Assembly (NCBI RefSeq): GCF_900141845.1
Contig: NZ_FQZB01000014.1
Coordinates: 142,883-206,882, forward strand
DNA length: 64,000 nt
Direction of reading: 5' to 3'
Origin: Clostridium cavendishii DSM 21758
GTDB lineage: Bacteria; Bacillota; Clostridia; Clostridiales; Clostridiaceae
In this document: one piece after another, positions 53,383 to 63,133 of the stretch
Layout: each line of letters opens with the position of its first letter
How positions within the stretch are numbered: position 1 is the first letter of the stretch
Position numbers and translations under genes: made by a program
Notes under the pieces: generated by a model
The model's input: the letters and a program-made list of their open reading frames with translations, nothing else
What the model was told of the DNA's origin: nothing
The model's database searches: none

Positions 53383-55518
53383 TTACATAATTACTTCTTT
53401 TAATCTATGAAGAGCTCTTGTTGACATAATGTACTTCACTAAATCTTCATTTTGACTTTTTTTAGCATTCTCTTTAAAATCAGCTATTATAACTCCATCA
53501 AACTCTAACCCCTTAGCAAAATATGATGGTATTATAACATTTCCCCCATTATAAATAACATCTTCATTATCAAACTTAACTATATGAACCTGTTGTCTAA
53601 GTTTACTCCAAATTCGCTCTAAAGCATTACCATCTCTTGTTACTACAGCTATGCTCTCTAAGCCTTCTTTATTAAATTCTTCTAAACTCCTTAAAATTTC
53701 TTCAACATACTCATCCTCTGTATTTTTATTCACAATTTCAACTGCAGCGCCATGCCTAACTAGAGGTATAACCTTATCTTCATTTAAAAAGTTATTTGCA
53801 TGATCCATTATTTCAAAGGTACTTCTATAACTCTTATTTAAATTATAATATTCAGCATCTTCAGAAGTAAATATATTGTGTATATCCATCATGGCTGCAC
53901 TTTTTTCGTACTTAACTAATCTTTGATTTACATCACCTACTATAGTGAAATATTTAGAACCTGTAAGTTCTTTAACAACTTTAAATTGCATTTCACTATA
54001 ATCCTGAGCCTCATCAATAACCACATGTCTATATGACTCTGAAGCTTTTTTCCCATCTAGTTTTATCATTAAATATAAAATAGGTGCTAAATCATTTATA
54101 TTTAACTGTTTATTATGATTAAAATTATTATATATATTCATTATAGTTTCATTGTTCAGCCACGCTTCTATAGCTTCCTTAGAATTCATAACTTCTCTTA
54201 CTATTTCCCTTATTCTTAGTCTTCTAGTAAATTCTAAGTTATTTTCTTCTATTACTCTTTCATCAGAAGTAAGTTTCGCTTTTGCCTCTTGTATTTCTTT
54301 ATTTAATAGCCAAACTCTTTCATCTCTCTTATCTTTAATCTTAGATAAAAGTATCCTTTTTATCTTTTGACTTCTTCTAAATAAAGGCATATAAGCATAA
54401 TGTTTGTTAAATAATTCTTTTATTTCATCTATTCCTACTACAGTTTCACCAAAATACTTAACTTCTTCTACTTTAAAATATTCATCTTCTATTTTATTTA
54501 TAAACTCTTCTATATCTTTAATAAATTGCTTAGAATTTTTATATTTAGCATCCTTTAGAAGTTCTTCATCTTTAGCAACTAGTTTTTCAAGATATTCATG
54601 AAAACTCATAATATCTAAATTTTCACCTATTTCTTTAAGTGCAAAGCTAGTAAATGTTTCTTGCTTAACTCCAACTTCCCCTAAACTCGGAAGAACATGC
54701 GCTATATATTCCATAAAGATTGAATTAGGTCCAAGTATTAAAACCTTATCTTGAAGCTCTTTTCTATAATTATATAAAAGATAAGCTACCCTATGAAGTG
54801 CTATAGTAGTTTTTCCACTACCGGCAACTCCGTTTACAACAACATTTTTCTCCCTTGGTTTTCTTATAATCTCATCCTGTTCCCTTTGTATTGTCATTAT
54901 AACATCTTTAAGCTTTTCTGAAGTATTGTTACTTAAAACCATTTGAAGTATATCATCTTTAACATCTATTTCTGAATCAAATAAGCCTTCAAGATTTCCC
55001 CTTTTAATAATTAATTGTCTTCTACCTATTATATCAGTTTCAACCTCTCCTTGCGGTGACTTATATGTAGCATCACCTAGGCTACCATGATAAAATAATG
55101 CTGCAACAGGAGCCCTCCAATCTACTATAGCTGGTTCATAAGTATTTTCAGGAGTTAATCCAAATCTTCCTATATATAAATTTTCAATATCTTTAAATTC
55201 CTTATCCTCAAAAGTTATTCTTCCAAAATAAGGTGATTCTTTTAATATTGTAAGTTCTTTTAGTCTTCTATCTATAGTTTTGAATGCTTCTTCTTTCACA
55301 TATCTTTCATGATCAAAATAATCGATAACCTTATCTTCATCATTTCTGTATTCATCTAATACATTTTTCCTATAATCTACTATATATTCTGTAATAAGCT
55401 TTCTTTTATTTATATACACAAGCATTTCTTTATTTATTATTTCTAACGTCTCTTTAAGTTTTTTTTCTTCTATTAAAAACTCTATTGACTTTTCTTCGTT
55501 ATTATTTTTATTTACCAT
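53383..55518 (-). CDS. helD: RNA polymerase recycling motor HelD
   Basis: 711 residues from the ATG at 55518 (GAAAGGAAG before it); 40 more codons in frame upstream lack a site. UvrD/Rep-like superfamily 1 helicase with N-terminal coiled-coil arm (KKLKETLEIINKEML). Walker A VVNGVAGSGKTTIALHRVAYL near 230, GPNSIFMEYIAHVLP (motif Ia), VVIDEAQDYSEMQF (Walker B), GDVNQRL (motif III) and KSYRSTFEI (motif IV). HelD removes stalled RNA polymerase from DNA. Confidence 0.9.
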   Translation of the reverse strand: MVNKNNNEEKSIEFLIEEKKLKETLEIINKEMLVYINKRKLITEYIVDYRKNVLDEYRNDEDKVIDYFDHERYVKEEAFKTIDRRLKELTILKESPYFGRITFEDKEFKDIENLYIGRFGLTPENTYEPAIVDWRAPVAALFYHGSLGDATYKSPQGEVETDIIGRRQLIIKRGNLEGLFDSEIDVKDDILQMVLSNNTSEKLKDVIMTIQREQDEIIRKPREKNVVVNGVAGSGKTTIALHRVAYLLYNYRKELQDKVLILGPNSIFMEYIAHVLPSLGEVGVKQETFTSFALKEIGENLDIMSFHEYLEKLVAKDEELLKDAKYKNSKQFIKDIEEFINKIEDEYFKVEEVKYFGETVVGIDEIKELFNKHYAYMPLFRRSQKIKRILLSKIKDKRDERVWLLNKEIQEAKAKLTSDERVIEENNLEFTRRLRIREIVREVMNSKEAIEAWLNNETIMNIYNNFNHNKQLNINDLAPILYLMIKLDGKKASESYRHVVIDEAQDYSEMQFKVVKELTGSKYFTIVGDVNQRLVKYEKSAAMMDIHNIFTSEDAEYYNLNKSYRSTFEIMDHANNFLNEDKVIPLVRHGAAVEIVNKNTEDEYVEEILRSLEEFNKEGLESIAVVTRDGNALERIWSKLRQQVHIVKFDNEDVIYNGGNVIIPSYFAKGLEFDGVIIADFKENAKKSQNEDLVKYIMSTRALHRLKEVIM

Positions 55519-55761
55519 AAAATCTTCCTTTCTTCTATAAAAAATGCTCTTATATAATTTTCTTATTCTATTGGATGAAATCCAAGTCATCGAAAATGAT
55601 ATAAAATCACTTACAGTTTCAAAAAGTAAAAAATTCATAAAATTTTACTGTAATATTATTCTTTCTATGAATGCTTTAAAATATTTATGTAACTTGATTA
55701 GTAACTATAAATAATCTTATAAATTCCTCTATAACTGAGATTACTACTCATTATATTCGTA

Positions 55762-55870
55762 GTAATATTTTTACAAAGTAAGTTTCACATTAAGCAAATT
55801 GACCTAAGTAAGTAGTTTTGATATACAAAATTAAAATTTCGACTTTCACTTAAGATTTAGATTCTCACTT
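55762..55870 (-). repeat. Dispersed intergenic repeat, copy B
   Basis: On the minus strand begins AAGTGAGAATCTAAATCTTA and later AATTTGCTTAATGTGAAAC, the same two blocks as copy A at 42078. The first block differs from copy A at one base in about 20. Confidence 0.6.
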
Positions 55871-55877
55871 AAGTGAT

Positions 55878-55908
55878 AAAAAGGAGTAGACCATTTCTAC
55901 TCCCTTTT
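55878..55908 (-). terminator. Terminator of ftsH
   Basis: AAAAAGGAGTAGA / TCTACTCCCTTTT hairpin, T run on the minus strand. Confidence 0.85.
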
Positions 55909-55913
55909 ATTTA

Positions 55914-57992
55914 TTATAATTTAAAGTCTATTTCGTCGTCTGACTCATAATCTTTTTTTATTTGTTCATAATCTCTAGCTTCACCCAACTCACTCTTTTC
56001 CTCAGTAAGCTTATCACCTAAAATTTCTTTTCTATCTTCAGTTTCATTAGAAGAATTTTTAGATTCTTTCTTTTCCAAATTTCTTATTTCTTCTAATCTT
56101 TTATTTTCTTCTAATCTTTTAGCCTTAGCTGCCGCCTTTAAGCTTTCTTTTTCTTTTTCAGCTTCTTCTCTTTCAGCTCTCTTTTCTGGATACTTTTCAT
56201 AAACAAATTCTATAAATTCATCTCCTAAAAGAGTTTCTTTTTCTAATAAAGCGCCTGAAATTTTGTCTAAAAGATCTCTATTTTCATTTAAAAGATTAAT
56301 AGCTTTATTATGAGCATCTTTTATTATAAGTAAAGTCTCTTCATCAATTAATGTAGCTGTTTGAGCTGAACAATTCATAATAGGTCTGCCATCTAAATAT
56401 CTATTGGATGGTGATTCTAATCCCATCATATCAAATCTATCACTCATACCATACATAGTTACCATACTTCTTGCTGATTGAGTTGCTCTTTCAATATCAT
56501 TTGATGCCCCGGTAGATATTATATTAAACTCTACTTCTTCTGCAGCTCTACCACCAAACATTACTGCTATTTGATCTAACATCTCTTCCTTAGATACTAA
56601 GTATTTCTCTTCTTCTGGAAGCTGCATAGTATATCCTAATGCTCCCATAGTTCTTGGAACTATTGTTATTTTATGAACTGGATCAGTATTCTTAAGTAAT
56701 GCTGCAACTAATGCATGACCTACCTCATGGTAAGCAACAACCCTTTTTTCTTTTGGTGAAAGTATTCTATCTTTCTTTTCTTTACCAGCTATTATAACTT
56801 CAATAGCTTCATCTAAATCTTCTTGTTTAACTACCTTTCTACCATGTTTTACAGCTCTTAATGCAGCCTCATTTACCATATTTGCAAGATCTGCTCCTAC
56901 TGCTCCTGGAGTCCCTTTAGCTACACTTTCTAAATTTACATCATCAGCAAGTTTAACATCTTTAGCATGAACCTTTAATATAGCTTCTCTACCAATCAAA
57001 TCTGGTCTATCAACTATAACTCTTCTATCAAATCTACCTGGTCTAAGTAAGGCTTTATCAAGCACCTCTGGTCTATTGGTAGCTGCTAATATTACAACTC
57101 CCTTTGAAGAGTCAAAACCATCCATTTCAGCTAATAATTGATTTAAAGTTTGTTCTCTTTCATCATTACCTTGGATGCTACCTTCTCTACTTTTACCTAT
57201 TGCATCTATTTCATCTATAAATACTATACATGGAGCTTTTTCTTCCGCTTGTCTAAATAAGTCTCTAACTCTAGATGCTCCCATACCAACAAACATCTCT
57301 ACAAAATCTGAACCTGAAAGTGAGAAAAATGGAACTTTAGCTTCCCCAGCTACAGCCTTCGCAAGTAATGTTTTACCTGTCCCTGGAGGACCAACTAAAA
57401 GAGCTCCCTTAGGTAGTTTAGCACCTATTTCTGTATATTTTTTAGGCGCATGTAAGAAATCTACTATTTCCTTTAAGGATTCCTTGGCTTCTTCTTGACC
57501 TGCTACATCTACAAAAGTTTTTCCTGTCTCATTTTCAGCATATAATTTGGCTGTATTTTTACCGAAGGACATAACTCCTCCACCCATTTTCTTATCCATT
57601 TTGCCAAATAAAAGTCTTCCCATAAGAATGAAGAATATTAATGGCGCGAACCAATAAAATACTAAGTCTAAAATAGGATATTTATCTGCTTGCTTTCCAT
57701 CAAACATTATATTTTGATCTTTTAACTCTTTATATAAATCTTTGTCACCTATGTTAACTGTATGAAGTTCCTTTCCTGCATATTTGCTTTCCTTAGTAGG
57801 CTGTATAATAAGACTATCCTTGGATATTACAACTTCTTTTACTTCCTTATCTTTAACTAACTGTAGGAACTCACTATATTTTATTTCTTTTGTTGTATAC
57901 TCTGTTTTAGCATAGTTAAACATAAGTAACATTCCTATAACTATTGATCCATATATTATAGCATATTTTAATTTTTTATTGTCTTTAAACAT
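55914..57992 (-). CDS. ftsH: ATP-dependent zinc metalloprotease FtsH
   Basis: 692 residues. Two N-terminal helices around an extracytoplasmic domain, AAA+ domain with Walker A GPPGTGKTLLAKAVAGEA near 207, Walker B CIVFIDEIDAIG, second region of homology RPGRFDRRVIVDRPD, and protease motif VAYHEVGHALVAAL (zinc HEVGH, about 420). The C-terminal charged tail (EEAEKEKESLKAAAKAK) is longer than in many relatives. Degrades misfolded membrane proteins. GAGGTG precedes the ATG. Confidence 0.98.
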   Translation of the reverse strand: MFKDNKKLKYAIIYGSIVIGMLLMFNYAKTEYTTKEIKYSEFLQLVKDKEVKEVVISKDSLIIQPTKESKYAGKELHTVNIGDKDLYKELKDQNIMFDGKQADKYPILDLVFYWFAPLIFFILMGRLLFGKMDKKMGGGVMSFGKNTAKLYAENETGKTFVDVAGQEEAKESLKEIVDFLHAPKKYTEIGAKLPKGALLVGPPGTGKTLLAKAVAGEAKVPFFSLSGSDFVEMFVGMGASRVRDLFRQAEEKAPCIVFIDEIDAIGKSREGSIQGNDEREQTLNQLLAEMDGFDSSKGVVILAATNRPEVLDKALLRPGRFDRRVIVDRPDLIGREAILKVHAKDVKLADDVNLESVAKGTPGAVGADLANMVNEAALRAVKHGRKVVKQEDLDEAIEVIIAGKEKKDRILSPKEKRVVAYHEVGHALVAALLKNTDPVHKITIVPRTMGALGYTMQLPEEEKYLVSKEEMLDQIAVMFGGRAAEEVEFNIISTGASNDIERATQSARSMVTMYGMSDRFDMMGLESPSNRYLDGRPIMNCSAQTATLIDEETLLIIKDAHNKAINLLNENRDLLDKISGALLEKETLLGDEFIEFVYEKYPEKRAEREEAEKEKESLKAAAKAKRLEENKRLEEIRNLEKKESKNSSNETEDRKEILGDKLTEEKSELGEARDYEQIKKDYESDDEIDFKL

Positions 57993-58027
57993 TCTGCACC
58001 TCTTTTCTTTCCGTTACCACCTTGTTG

Positions 58028-58597
58028 CTATTTTAAAAAGCTTATTCTATCAAATGGGTATACTCTAAGTCTTGCTATACCTTGAATATTAGTTCCATCT
58101 ATATAAGGATTGTTCCAATATCTTGCATCATTACTTTTTGCTCTATTATCTCCTAACATAAGATACTTCCCTTCTGGAACAACAAAACTTGCCTGTTTAT
58201 CATCTGGATTTTTTACATAAGGTTCATCTTTTAATTCACCATTTATATAAACCTTCCCGCCATCTTTAATCTCAATTTTATCACCAGGTATACCTATAAC
58301 TCTTTTTAATAACAAAAAGCTAAATTCGTCTGATTTAAATACAACTATATCTCCTCTTTTTATTTTACTTGGGTCATATACCTTTGTAACAAAAATCTGA
58401 TCTTTTGCTTCTACAGTTGGAACCATAGATTCCGTAGGAACTGTAATCTTAAATACTACAAAATGAATTATTAATTGTGCAAATATAAAAGCTACAATTA
58501 TAGGAATAATCCAATCGAAAAAGAACTTTGGGAATCCCGATCGACTATTTTTTTTATCATGTTTATCTACATTTATATTTTCTATGTTTTCAGTCAT
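58028..58597 (-). CDS. lepB: Type I signal peptidase
   Basis: 189 residues from the ATG at 58597, whose A overlaps the TAA of the preceding gene (TAATG), so the two are translationally coupled; a GTG three codons upstream is less likely. One N-terminal helix IIPIVAFIFAQLIIHFVV, the Ser nucleophile in VPTESMVPTVE, the general-base Lys in LLLKRVIGIPGDKIEI, and GDNRAKSNDARYW. Cleaves Sec signal peptides, including those of collagenase and amidase here. Confidence 0.95.
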   Translation of the reverse strand: MTENIENINVDKHDKKNSRSGFPKFFFDWIIPIIVAFIFAQLIIHFVVFKITVPTESMVPTVEAKDQIFVTKVYDPSKIKRGDIVVFKSDEFSFLLLKRVIGIPGDKIEIKDGGKVYINGELKDEPYVKNPDDKQASFVVPEGKYLMLGDNRAKSNDARYWNNPYIDGTNIQGIARLRVYPFDRISFLK

Positions 58598-58824
58598 TAC
58601 TCCCACATGCCTTTCATTAAAAATTCTATCTCTCTTCTCCTTTTTTTTGTAAGCTCATCATCTATATAAAAAAGATTTTCTTCTTCTACAAGAACATCTC
58701 CATCTTTTGGCTTACCATTAATTTTTTCGGAAGCTATGTTTATAATATCACCTTGTTTATTTTCACATACAACTAGATTTTCTTCTATCCTATCAACTAT
58801 ATAAGTTAATTTTTCATTAAACAT
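58597..58824 (-). CDS. DUF3006 family small protein
   Basis: 75 residues, beta-rich start YIVDRIEENLVVCENKQGD and basic C-terminus KKRRREIEFLMKGMWE. Matches DUF3006, short Firmicutes proteins of unknown role. Overlaps the signal peptidase gene by one base. Confidence 0.8.
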   Translation of the reverse strand: MFNEKLTYIVDRIEENLVVCENKQGDIINIASEKINGKPKDGDVLVEEENLFYIDDELTKKRRREIEFLMKGMWE

Positions 58825-58943
58825 AATTGACTTCCTTTCATAAAATTATACTATATATAATTATAATACAATTATATCATAATATACTACGTTTTTATGG
58901 TGTTTATTTGTCAAAATTATTAATAAATTGTGAAGATATAAAA

Positions 58944-59014
58944 AAGTGGTCTTATAGAATTTTCTTAATACAAACTAACTACTCTAGATCTCCGAAAATT
59001 CTATAGACCTACTT
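58944..59014 (-). terminator. Long-stem terminator of lysA
   Basis: AAGTGGTCTTATAGAATTTTC pairs with GAAAATTCTATAGACCTACTT over about 20 bases; TTTTTT follows on the minus strand. Confidence 0.9.
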
Positions 59015-59022
59015 AATTTTTT

Positions 59023-60318
59023 CTATTTACATTCATTTCTTATAACATCTTCATAACTTTCTCTTTTACAAATCACTTTTGCTTCTCCGTTCAAAACCAT
59101 AACTACTGCAGCCTTTGGAATCTTATTGTAATTATTTGACATAGAATAACCATAAGCTCCTGTTGATAAAACAGCTAGTATATCCCCACTTTCTACTTCT
59201 GGAATATCTATAGAATTTAATAATATATCTCCTGATTCACAACATTTTCCTGATATAGTCACAGTCTCATCTGATGTATTTATAACATTATTTGCAACTA
59301 TACATTCATATTGAGCACTATAAAGTGCAGGTCTTATATTATCTGTCATACCACCATCTACAGAAACATATTTTCTTACATTTGGTATATCTTTTATAGA
59401 ACCAATTGTATATAATGTTAATCCTGAATTTCCTACCATACTTCTGCCTGGCTCTATAGTAAGAATTGGCTTTTCCATGTCTAATTCTAAACAAACTTCT
59501 TCCACCTTATCTATAATACAGCTACAATATTCTTCTATTGTTCTAGGCTTATCTCCTTTTTTGTAGTAAATACCAAAGCCTCCGCCTAAATCCAATTCAC
59601 TTATTTTATAGCCAGTTTCATTATATATTCTATTTATTAACCTAATCATTATATTTGCTGCATCCTCATATGGCTCAGTTTCAAATATTTGAGAACCTAT
59701 ATGACAATGCAAACCACAAAGATTTATATTAGGTAATTCTATAGCTTTTTTTATAGCTGATACAATAGTATCTCCAACAGCTGCAAACCCAAATTTTGAA
59801 TCCAGTTGACCAGTTTTTATATAATCATGGGTATGAGCTTCTATGCCTGGAGTTATTCTTAAATATATTGGTTGTATTTTATTATATTTACTTGCTATTT
59901 CATTTAAATTTTCTATTTCAAAATAATTATCAACAACAAATCGTCCTACTCCAAGTTTAACTCCCAATTCTATTTCATCTAAGGTTTTATTATTACCATG
60001 AAAATATACTTTTTCTAATGGAAAATTAGCCTTAAATGCTGTATATAATTCGCCACCAGAAACTACATCTAAATAAAGACCTTCTTCATTTAAAATATTA
60101 CACATAGCAAGTGTTAAAAATGCCTTTCCAGCATAAGCTACCCTATTATTATTTTTATTGCATAAGAAAGCATTTCTGTATCTTCTACAATTATCCCTTA
60201 TTAAAGCTTCATCCATAACATATAGTGGTGTCCCAAATTTTTCGCACAGAGTTTTGGAATTTACACCTCCTATATTTAATACATTGTCCTTAACTTCCAT
60301 TGTTCCAAATAATTTCAT
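59023..60318 (-). CDS. lysA: Diaminopimelate decarboxylase
   Basis: 431 residues. PLP enzyme for the last step of lysine synthesis. PLP Lys65 in RVAYAGKAFLTLAM, GLHCHIGSQI, glycine loop DLGGGFGIYY, EPGRSMVGNSG (PLP phosphate and substrate), and CCESGD with the active-site Cys from the other subunit. ATG behind GGGAGGAG. Controlled by the L-box riboswitch 330 bases upstream, though a separate promoter-like pair lies between them. Confidence 0.97.
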   Translation of the reverse strand: MKLFGTMEVKDNVLNIGGVNSKTLCEKFGTPLYVMDEALIRDNCRRYRNAFLCNKNNNRVAYAGKAFLTLAMCNILNEEGLYLDVVSGGELYTAFKANFPLEKVYFHGNNKTLDEIELGVKLGVGRFVVDNYFEIENLNEIASKYNKIQPIYLRITPGIEAHTHDYIKTGQLDSKFGFAAVGDTIVSAIKKAIELPNINLCGLHCHIGSQIFETEPYEDAANIMIRLINRIYNETGYKISELDLGGGFGIYYKKGDKPRTIEEYCSCIIDKVEEVCLELDMEKPILTIEPGRSMVGNSGLTLYTIGSIKDIPNVRKYVSVDGGMTDNIRPALYSAQYECIVANNVINTSDETVTISGKCCESGDILLNSIDIPEVESGDILAVLSTGAYGYSMSNNYNKIPKAAVVMVLNGEAKVICKRESYEDVIRNECK

Positions 60319-60600
60319 TTTTATTCTCCTCCCATACTTTAGGCATATGAAAGAAAGTAATAGACCAAAAATGTGAAGTATATTTTGCGTCAGACAGGAA
60401 ACAGGTTCTTCTCACAGTGATCTGTTGACACAGTATAACACAAAATAGACGAGTATCTTGGCTTATTATCTTTTGAATATGCCTTAACTTAAAAGTTGCA
60501 AAGGCCTTGCAATGGGTAGAGTTCACGTAAGCATAATTGCAAAACTAATATTGTCAAAAAAATGATAACATTCAAAATACTTACAATACTATTTTTTGTA
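60319..60600 (-). other. Unexplained leader block between the riboswitch terminator and lysA
   Basis: About 280 bases with visibly higher GC than the surrounding intergenic DNA, for example the near-palindrome TTGCAAAGGCCTTGCAA at 60496-60512. Two overlapping open frames pass through it but neither shows a domain, and one runs into lysA out of phase. It may be an inserted element or a decayed gene. Confidence 0.4.
60530..60557 (-). promoter_or_regulatory. Possible second promoter for lysA
   Basis: On the minus strand TTGACA (60552-60557), 16 bases, then TATGCT (60530-60535). It lies downstream of the riboswitch terminator, so transcripts from it would escape lysine control. Confidence 0.45.
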
Positions 60601-60605
60601 AAAAT

Positions 60606-60636
60606 AATGCAGCAAAGGAACACCTTTGCTGCATTA
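60606..60636 (-). terminator. Riboswitch-controlled terminator before lysA
   Basis: AATGCAGCAAAGG / CCTTTGCTGCATT with ATTTTTA following on the minus strand. A rival hairpin GTTGCAT/ATGCAGC just upstream uses the same ATGCAGC arm, as expected of an antiterminator switch. Confidence 0.85.
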
Positions 60637-60654
60637 ATCATGCAACTTAGCGTA

Positions 60655-60880
60655 CCTTGTAGCTCTCCACTTAAAATACTTAAACAGTAAATAAAAATCA
60701 TAAAGTTATGAAATTTTATACTTAATTAAGTGACAATTATATATATCTTATATATATAACCAGAAAATCTAATCACAAGCTTAAATTTTCTTCGGCTAAA
60801 TTCCCCTTTCATTATTAATCATAACTTCTTGTATAGTTCCTAATAATTACTCTTGAAAATAGCACCTCTACCTTAGGTCT
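60655..60880 (-). promoter_or_regulatory. Lysine riboswitch (L-box)
   Basis: The minus strand reads AAGGTAGAGGTGC, TTTTCAAGAGTAATT, GAAAGGGGAATTTAGCCGAAG, a CTGG-containing arm, AT-rich stems, and closes with GTGGAGAGCTAC. These are the conserved L-box core pieces in order, with GTAG/CTAC as closing helix P1. It lies upstream of lysA with a terminator behind it, so lysine should switch transcription off. Confidence 0.85.
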
Positions 60881-60957
60881 TTTAACTATTTATTTTTAAT
60901 ATATTCATTATTTATTTATAATGATAACAATTTTTTTGAAAAAATCAATATATTTTA

Positions 60958-61632
60958 TTAAATACCTCTATATTTATCCATAAGTTCACTAAAAATATCA
61001 CCAGAAGAAGGTGGTGTATATGTTATTGCATTTGCACCAGCCTGTATAGTTTCTTTTATAGTAGCCTCTGAAGGTCCTCCAGTAGCTATTATAGGGAAAT
61101 ATGGAAACTTAGCTCTTATTTTTTTTACTATATCAGCAGTATTTTTTCCCCCAGATACATTTAATATTGTAGCACCAGACTCTATGCGCCCCTCAAAATC
61201 ATCATTTTCTGATACCACAGTAACAATTACAGGTATATCTATAGTTTCTCTTATACCTCTTATTATTTCATTTGAGGTAGGTGCATTTACTACAACGCCC
61301 ATAGCTCCTTTAAATTCAGCATCTAGTGCAAGATTTATAACCCTTTTCCCTTGAGTTATTCCCCCACCAACACCACAAAATACGGGAACATCAGCTGCCA
61401 TTACTAATGCTTGCGTTATTAATGGCTGAGGTGTAAATGGATATACTGCAATTATTGCATCAGCATTTGTATTTCTTATCACTGCAACATCAGTTGTGAA
61501 CAATAATGACTTTATTCTTTTTCCAAAAATCTTAAGACCACTAGCATCTCTGACTACAGCTGGAACTTCTATCATATGATTTCTAAGTAACCCTTTAATC
61601 TCAGGCACTACTTTGGATTCTTTTACACTCAT
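60958..61632 (-). CDS. TIM-barrel protein of unknown function
   Basis: 224 residues with (beta/alpha)8 pattern: VPAVVRDASGLKIFG, ADAIIAVYPFTPQP, PVFCGVGGGITQGKRVI, IPVIVTVVSENDDFEGR, and a phosphate-type end IIATGGPSEATIKETIQAGA. Often called hydrolase in clostridial annotation, without evidence known to me. Upstream of the L-box, not under its control. Confidence 0.65.
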   Translation of the reverse strand: MSVKESKVVPEIKGLLRNHMIEVPAVVRDASGLKIFGKRIKSLLFTTDVAVIRNTNADAIIAVYPFTPQPLITQALVMAADVPVFCGVGGGITQGKRVINLALDAEFKGAMGVVVNAPTSNEIIRGIRETIDIPVIVTVVSENDDFEGRIESGATILNVSGGKNTADIVKKIRAKFPYFPIIATGGPSEATIKETIQAGANAITYTPPSSGDIFSELMDKYRGI

Positions 61633-61729
61633 TTTCCCACCCCATTACTAATTAGTTTAATATATATTTTAATACATTCTATTTGATAATGTAATATATT
61701 TATATCTATAATTATATTTAAAATATAAA

Positions 61730-61771
61730 AAATCCGCAATATACAATATATTATATGCATATTTACGGATT
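61730..61771 (-). terminator. Terminator of the NUDIX gene
   Basis: AATCCG...ATAT / ATAT...CGGATT hairpin with TTTTTT on the minus strand. Confidence 0.8.
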
Positions 61772-61816
61772 AATATCATTATTACTAATATTATATACTT
61801 AAAGCTCTAAAAATCT

Positions 61817-62356
61817 CTATATTTCACATTGATTTCCTTCACATCTAAATGCCTTTTTTCCATCATAACCCATTTCTTTTAAAACTTTTCTTACAACTCG
61901 CTTTCCAACTTCATCCTCTGACATTTCACAAAGCGCATCTTCTATATGACTCCAATCTAGCCACTCAACTTCTGAAGACTTATTTATGTCTCCAGATTTA
62001 TATTTTGCCATATAAGTTAACATAAGCAATTCTTTTCCCTTAACAAAATCACTTCCTAAATATTTTATATTTTCTATATCTATACCGGTTTCTTCTTTAA
62101 CTTCTCTATATACTGTATCTTCAACAGATTCACCAATTCCAACATAACCTGATATTAAAACTTTTGAGTTTTTAAATATGTAACTTTGCTTTAACAAAAG
62201 TATTTTATCATCTTTTATAACTGCCACAACTACACATGGCTTTGGTAGGTCAAAAAACATAGTTTTATCTATTTCACAATATGGAACCCCACCTTCATCC
62301 CAGCTATCTTTAATAATTAATTTGCTACCACAAATAGGACAATAATTAAAAATCAT
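61817..62356 (-). CDS. NUDIX hydrolase with zinc ribbon (NADH pyrophosphatase-like)
   Basis: 179 residues. N-terminal zinc-ribbon half YCPICGSKL, Nudix box GYVGIGESVEDTVYREVKEE followed by TGI, which fits the G-x5-E-x7-REUXEEXGU pattern. It is shorter than NudC, and the second Cys pair of the ribbon is not clear. Likely cleaves a nucleoside diphosphate linked compound. Confidence 0.88.
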   Translation of the reverse strand: MIFNYCPICGSKLIIKDSWDEGGVPYCEIDKTMFFDLPKPCVVVAVIKDDKILLLKQSYIFKNSKVLISGYVGIGESVEDTVYREVKEETGIDIENIKYLGSDFVKGKELLMLTYMAKYKSGDINKSSEVEWLDWSHIEDALCEMSEDEVGKRVVRKVLKEMGYDGKKAFRCEGNQCEI

Positions 62357-62440
62357 ATTTTTTCCCCCTTTTACACTATGTAAAATTAGTTAATATATAT
62401 TTCAGATATATTTTAGATATATTTATATTATTTTATTCTA

Positions 62441-63133
62441 TCACAAAATAACCTTTACAGGTTCTAATAATTCTATTGACTCCTTACAAACTTTACAGTT
62501 ATAAGCTAATATATCTACACCAAAATTTTTAGCCAATTTAAGTGCCTCTGCAAATTTAGGATCCATTTCATAATTTGGTGTGAAATATTTTACATTTTGT
62601 AATTGTATAAGTAATAAGATACCCGCTCCCATTTTTTGCCTTTTAACTTCTATTAACTCTAATATATGTTTTGTTCCTCGCTCAGTAGGTGCATCAGGGA
62701 AACTCACTACTTTATTGTTTTCTAATGTTACACCTTTAACTTCTAAATAATAAATTTGATTATCATCTGATAAAAGTTTAAAATCAAATCTAGACTTTCC
62801 AAAAGTTTTCTCGCGTAAAATTGTTTTATAAATTTTAAGCTCACTTATCTTAGAAGCTCTTAAGGCTTCATCAACAACTTTATTCGGAATTTGTGAATCT
62901 ATATTTATAAGTTCATTATTCTTATACGCTGCTATTAAGTCATATCCTGTTTTCCTGTTAGGATTACTTTCTTCTCTTAGATATACCTTTGAATTTGGCA
63001 CTAATATTTCTTTACATCTTCCTGTATTAGGAACGTGTACAATAATTTCCTCACCATTTAATTCTACAATAGCCTCAAATCTATTTGGCCTATAAATAAA
63101 CTTAGCTTCTATTATATTCTTATTATAATTCAC
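62441..63133 (-). CDS. sfsA: SfsA family protein
   Basis: 230 residues. Start GTG at 63133 with AGGAGGG before it. Family features: FIYRPNRFEAIVELNGEEI, VHVPNTGRCKEIL, FKLLSDDNQIYYLEVKGVTLE (nuclease-like D..ExK), FPDAPTERGTKHILEL. First named for an effect on sugar fermentation; the fold suggests nucleic acid binding. Confidence 0.95.
   Translation of the reverse strand: MNYNKNIIEAKFIYRPNRFEAIVELNGEEIIVHVPNTGRCKEILVPNSKVYLREESNPNRKTGYDLIAAYKNNELINIDSQIPNKVVDEALRASKISELKIYKTILREKTFGKSRFDFKLLSDDNQIYYLEVKGVTLENNKVVSFPDAPTERGTKHILELIEVKRQKMGAGILLLIQLQNVKYFTPNYEMDPKFAEALKLAKNFGVDILAYNCKVCKESIELLEPVKVIL

Larger units (their letters stand above)
55519..55913. other. Gap upstream of helD with repeat copy B
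   Basis: About 395 bases: helD leader and promoter region, dispersed repeat copy B (55762-55870) and the ftsH terminator (55878-55908). No gene seen. Confidence 0.6.

Noticed and set aside
60290..60701. Two open frames of 70-78 codons upstream of lysA
   Set aside because: They overlap the riboswitch terminator or run into lysA out of phase, with no ribosome site or recognisable domain.
60600..60880. T-box leader before lysA
   Set aside because: No TGGNACCGCG-type T-box core; the conserved pieces fit an L-box instead.
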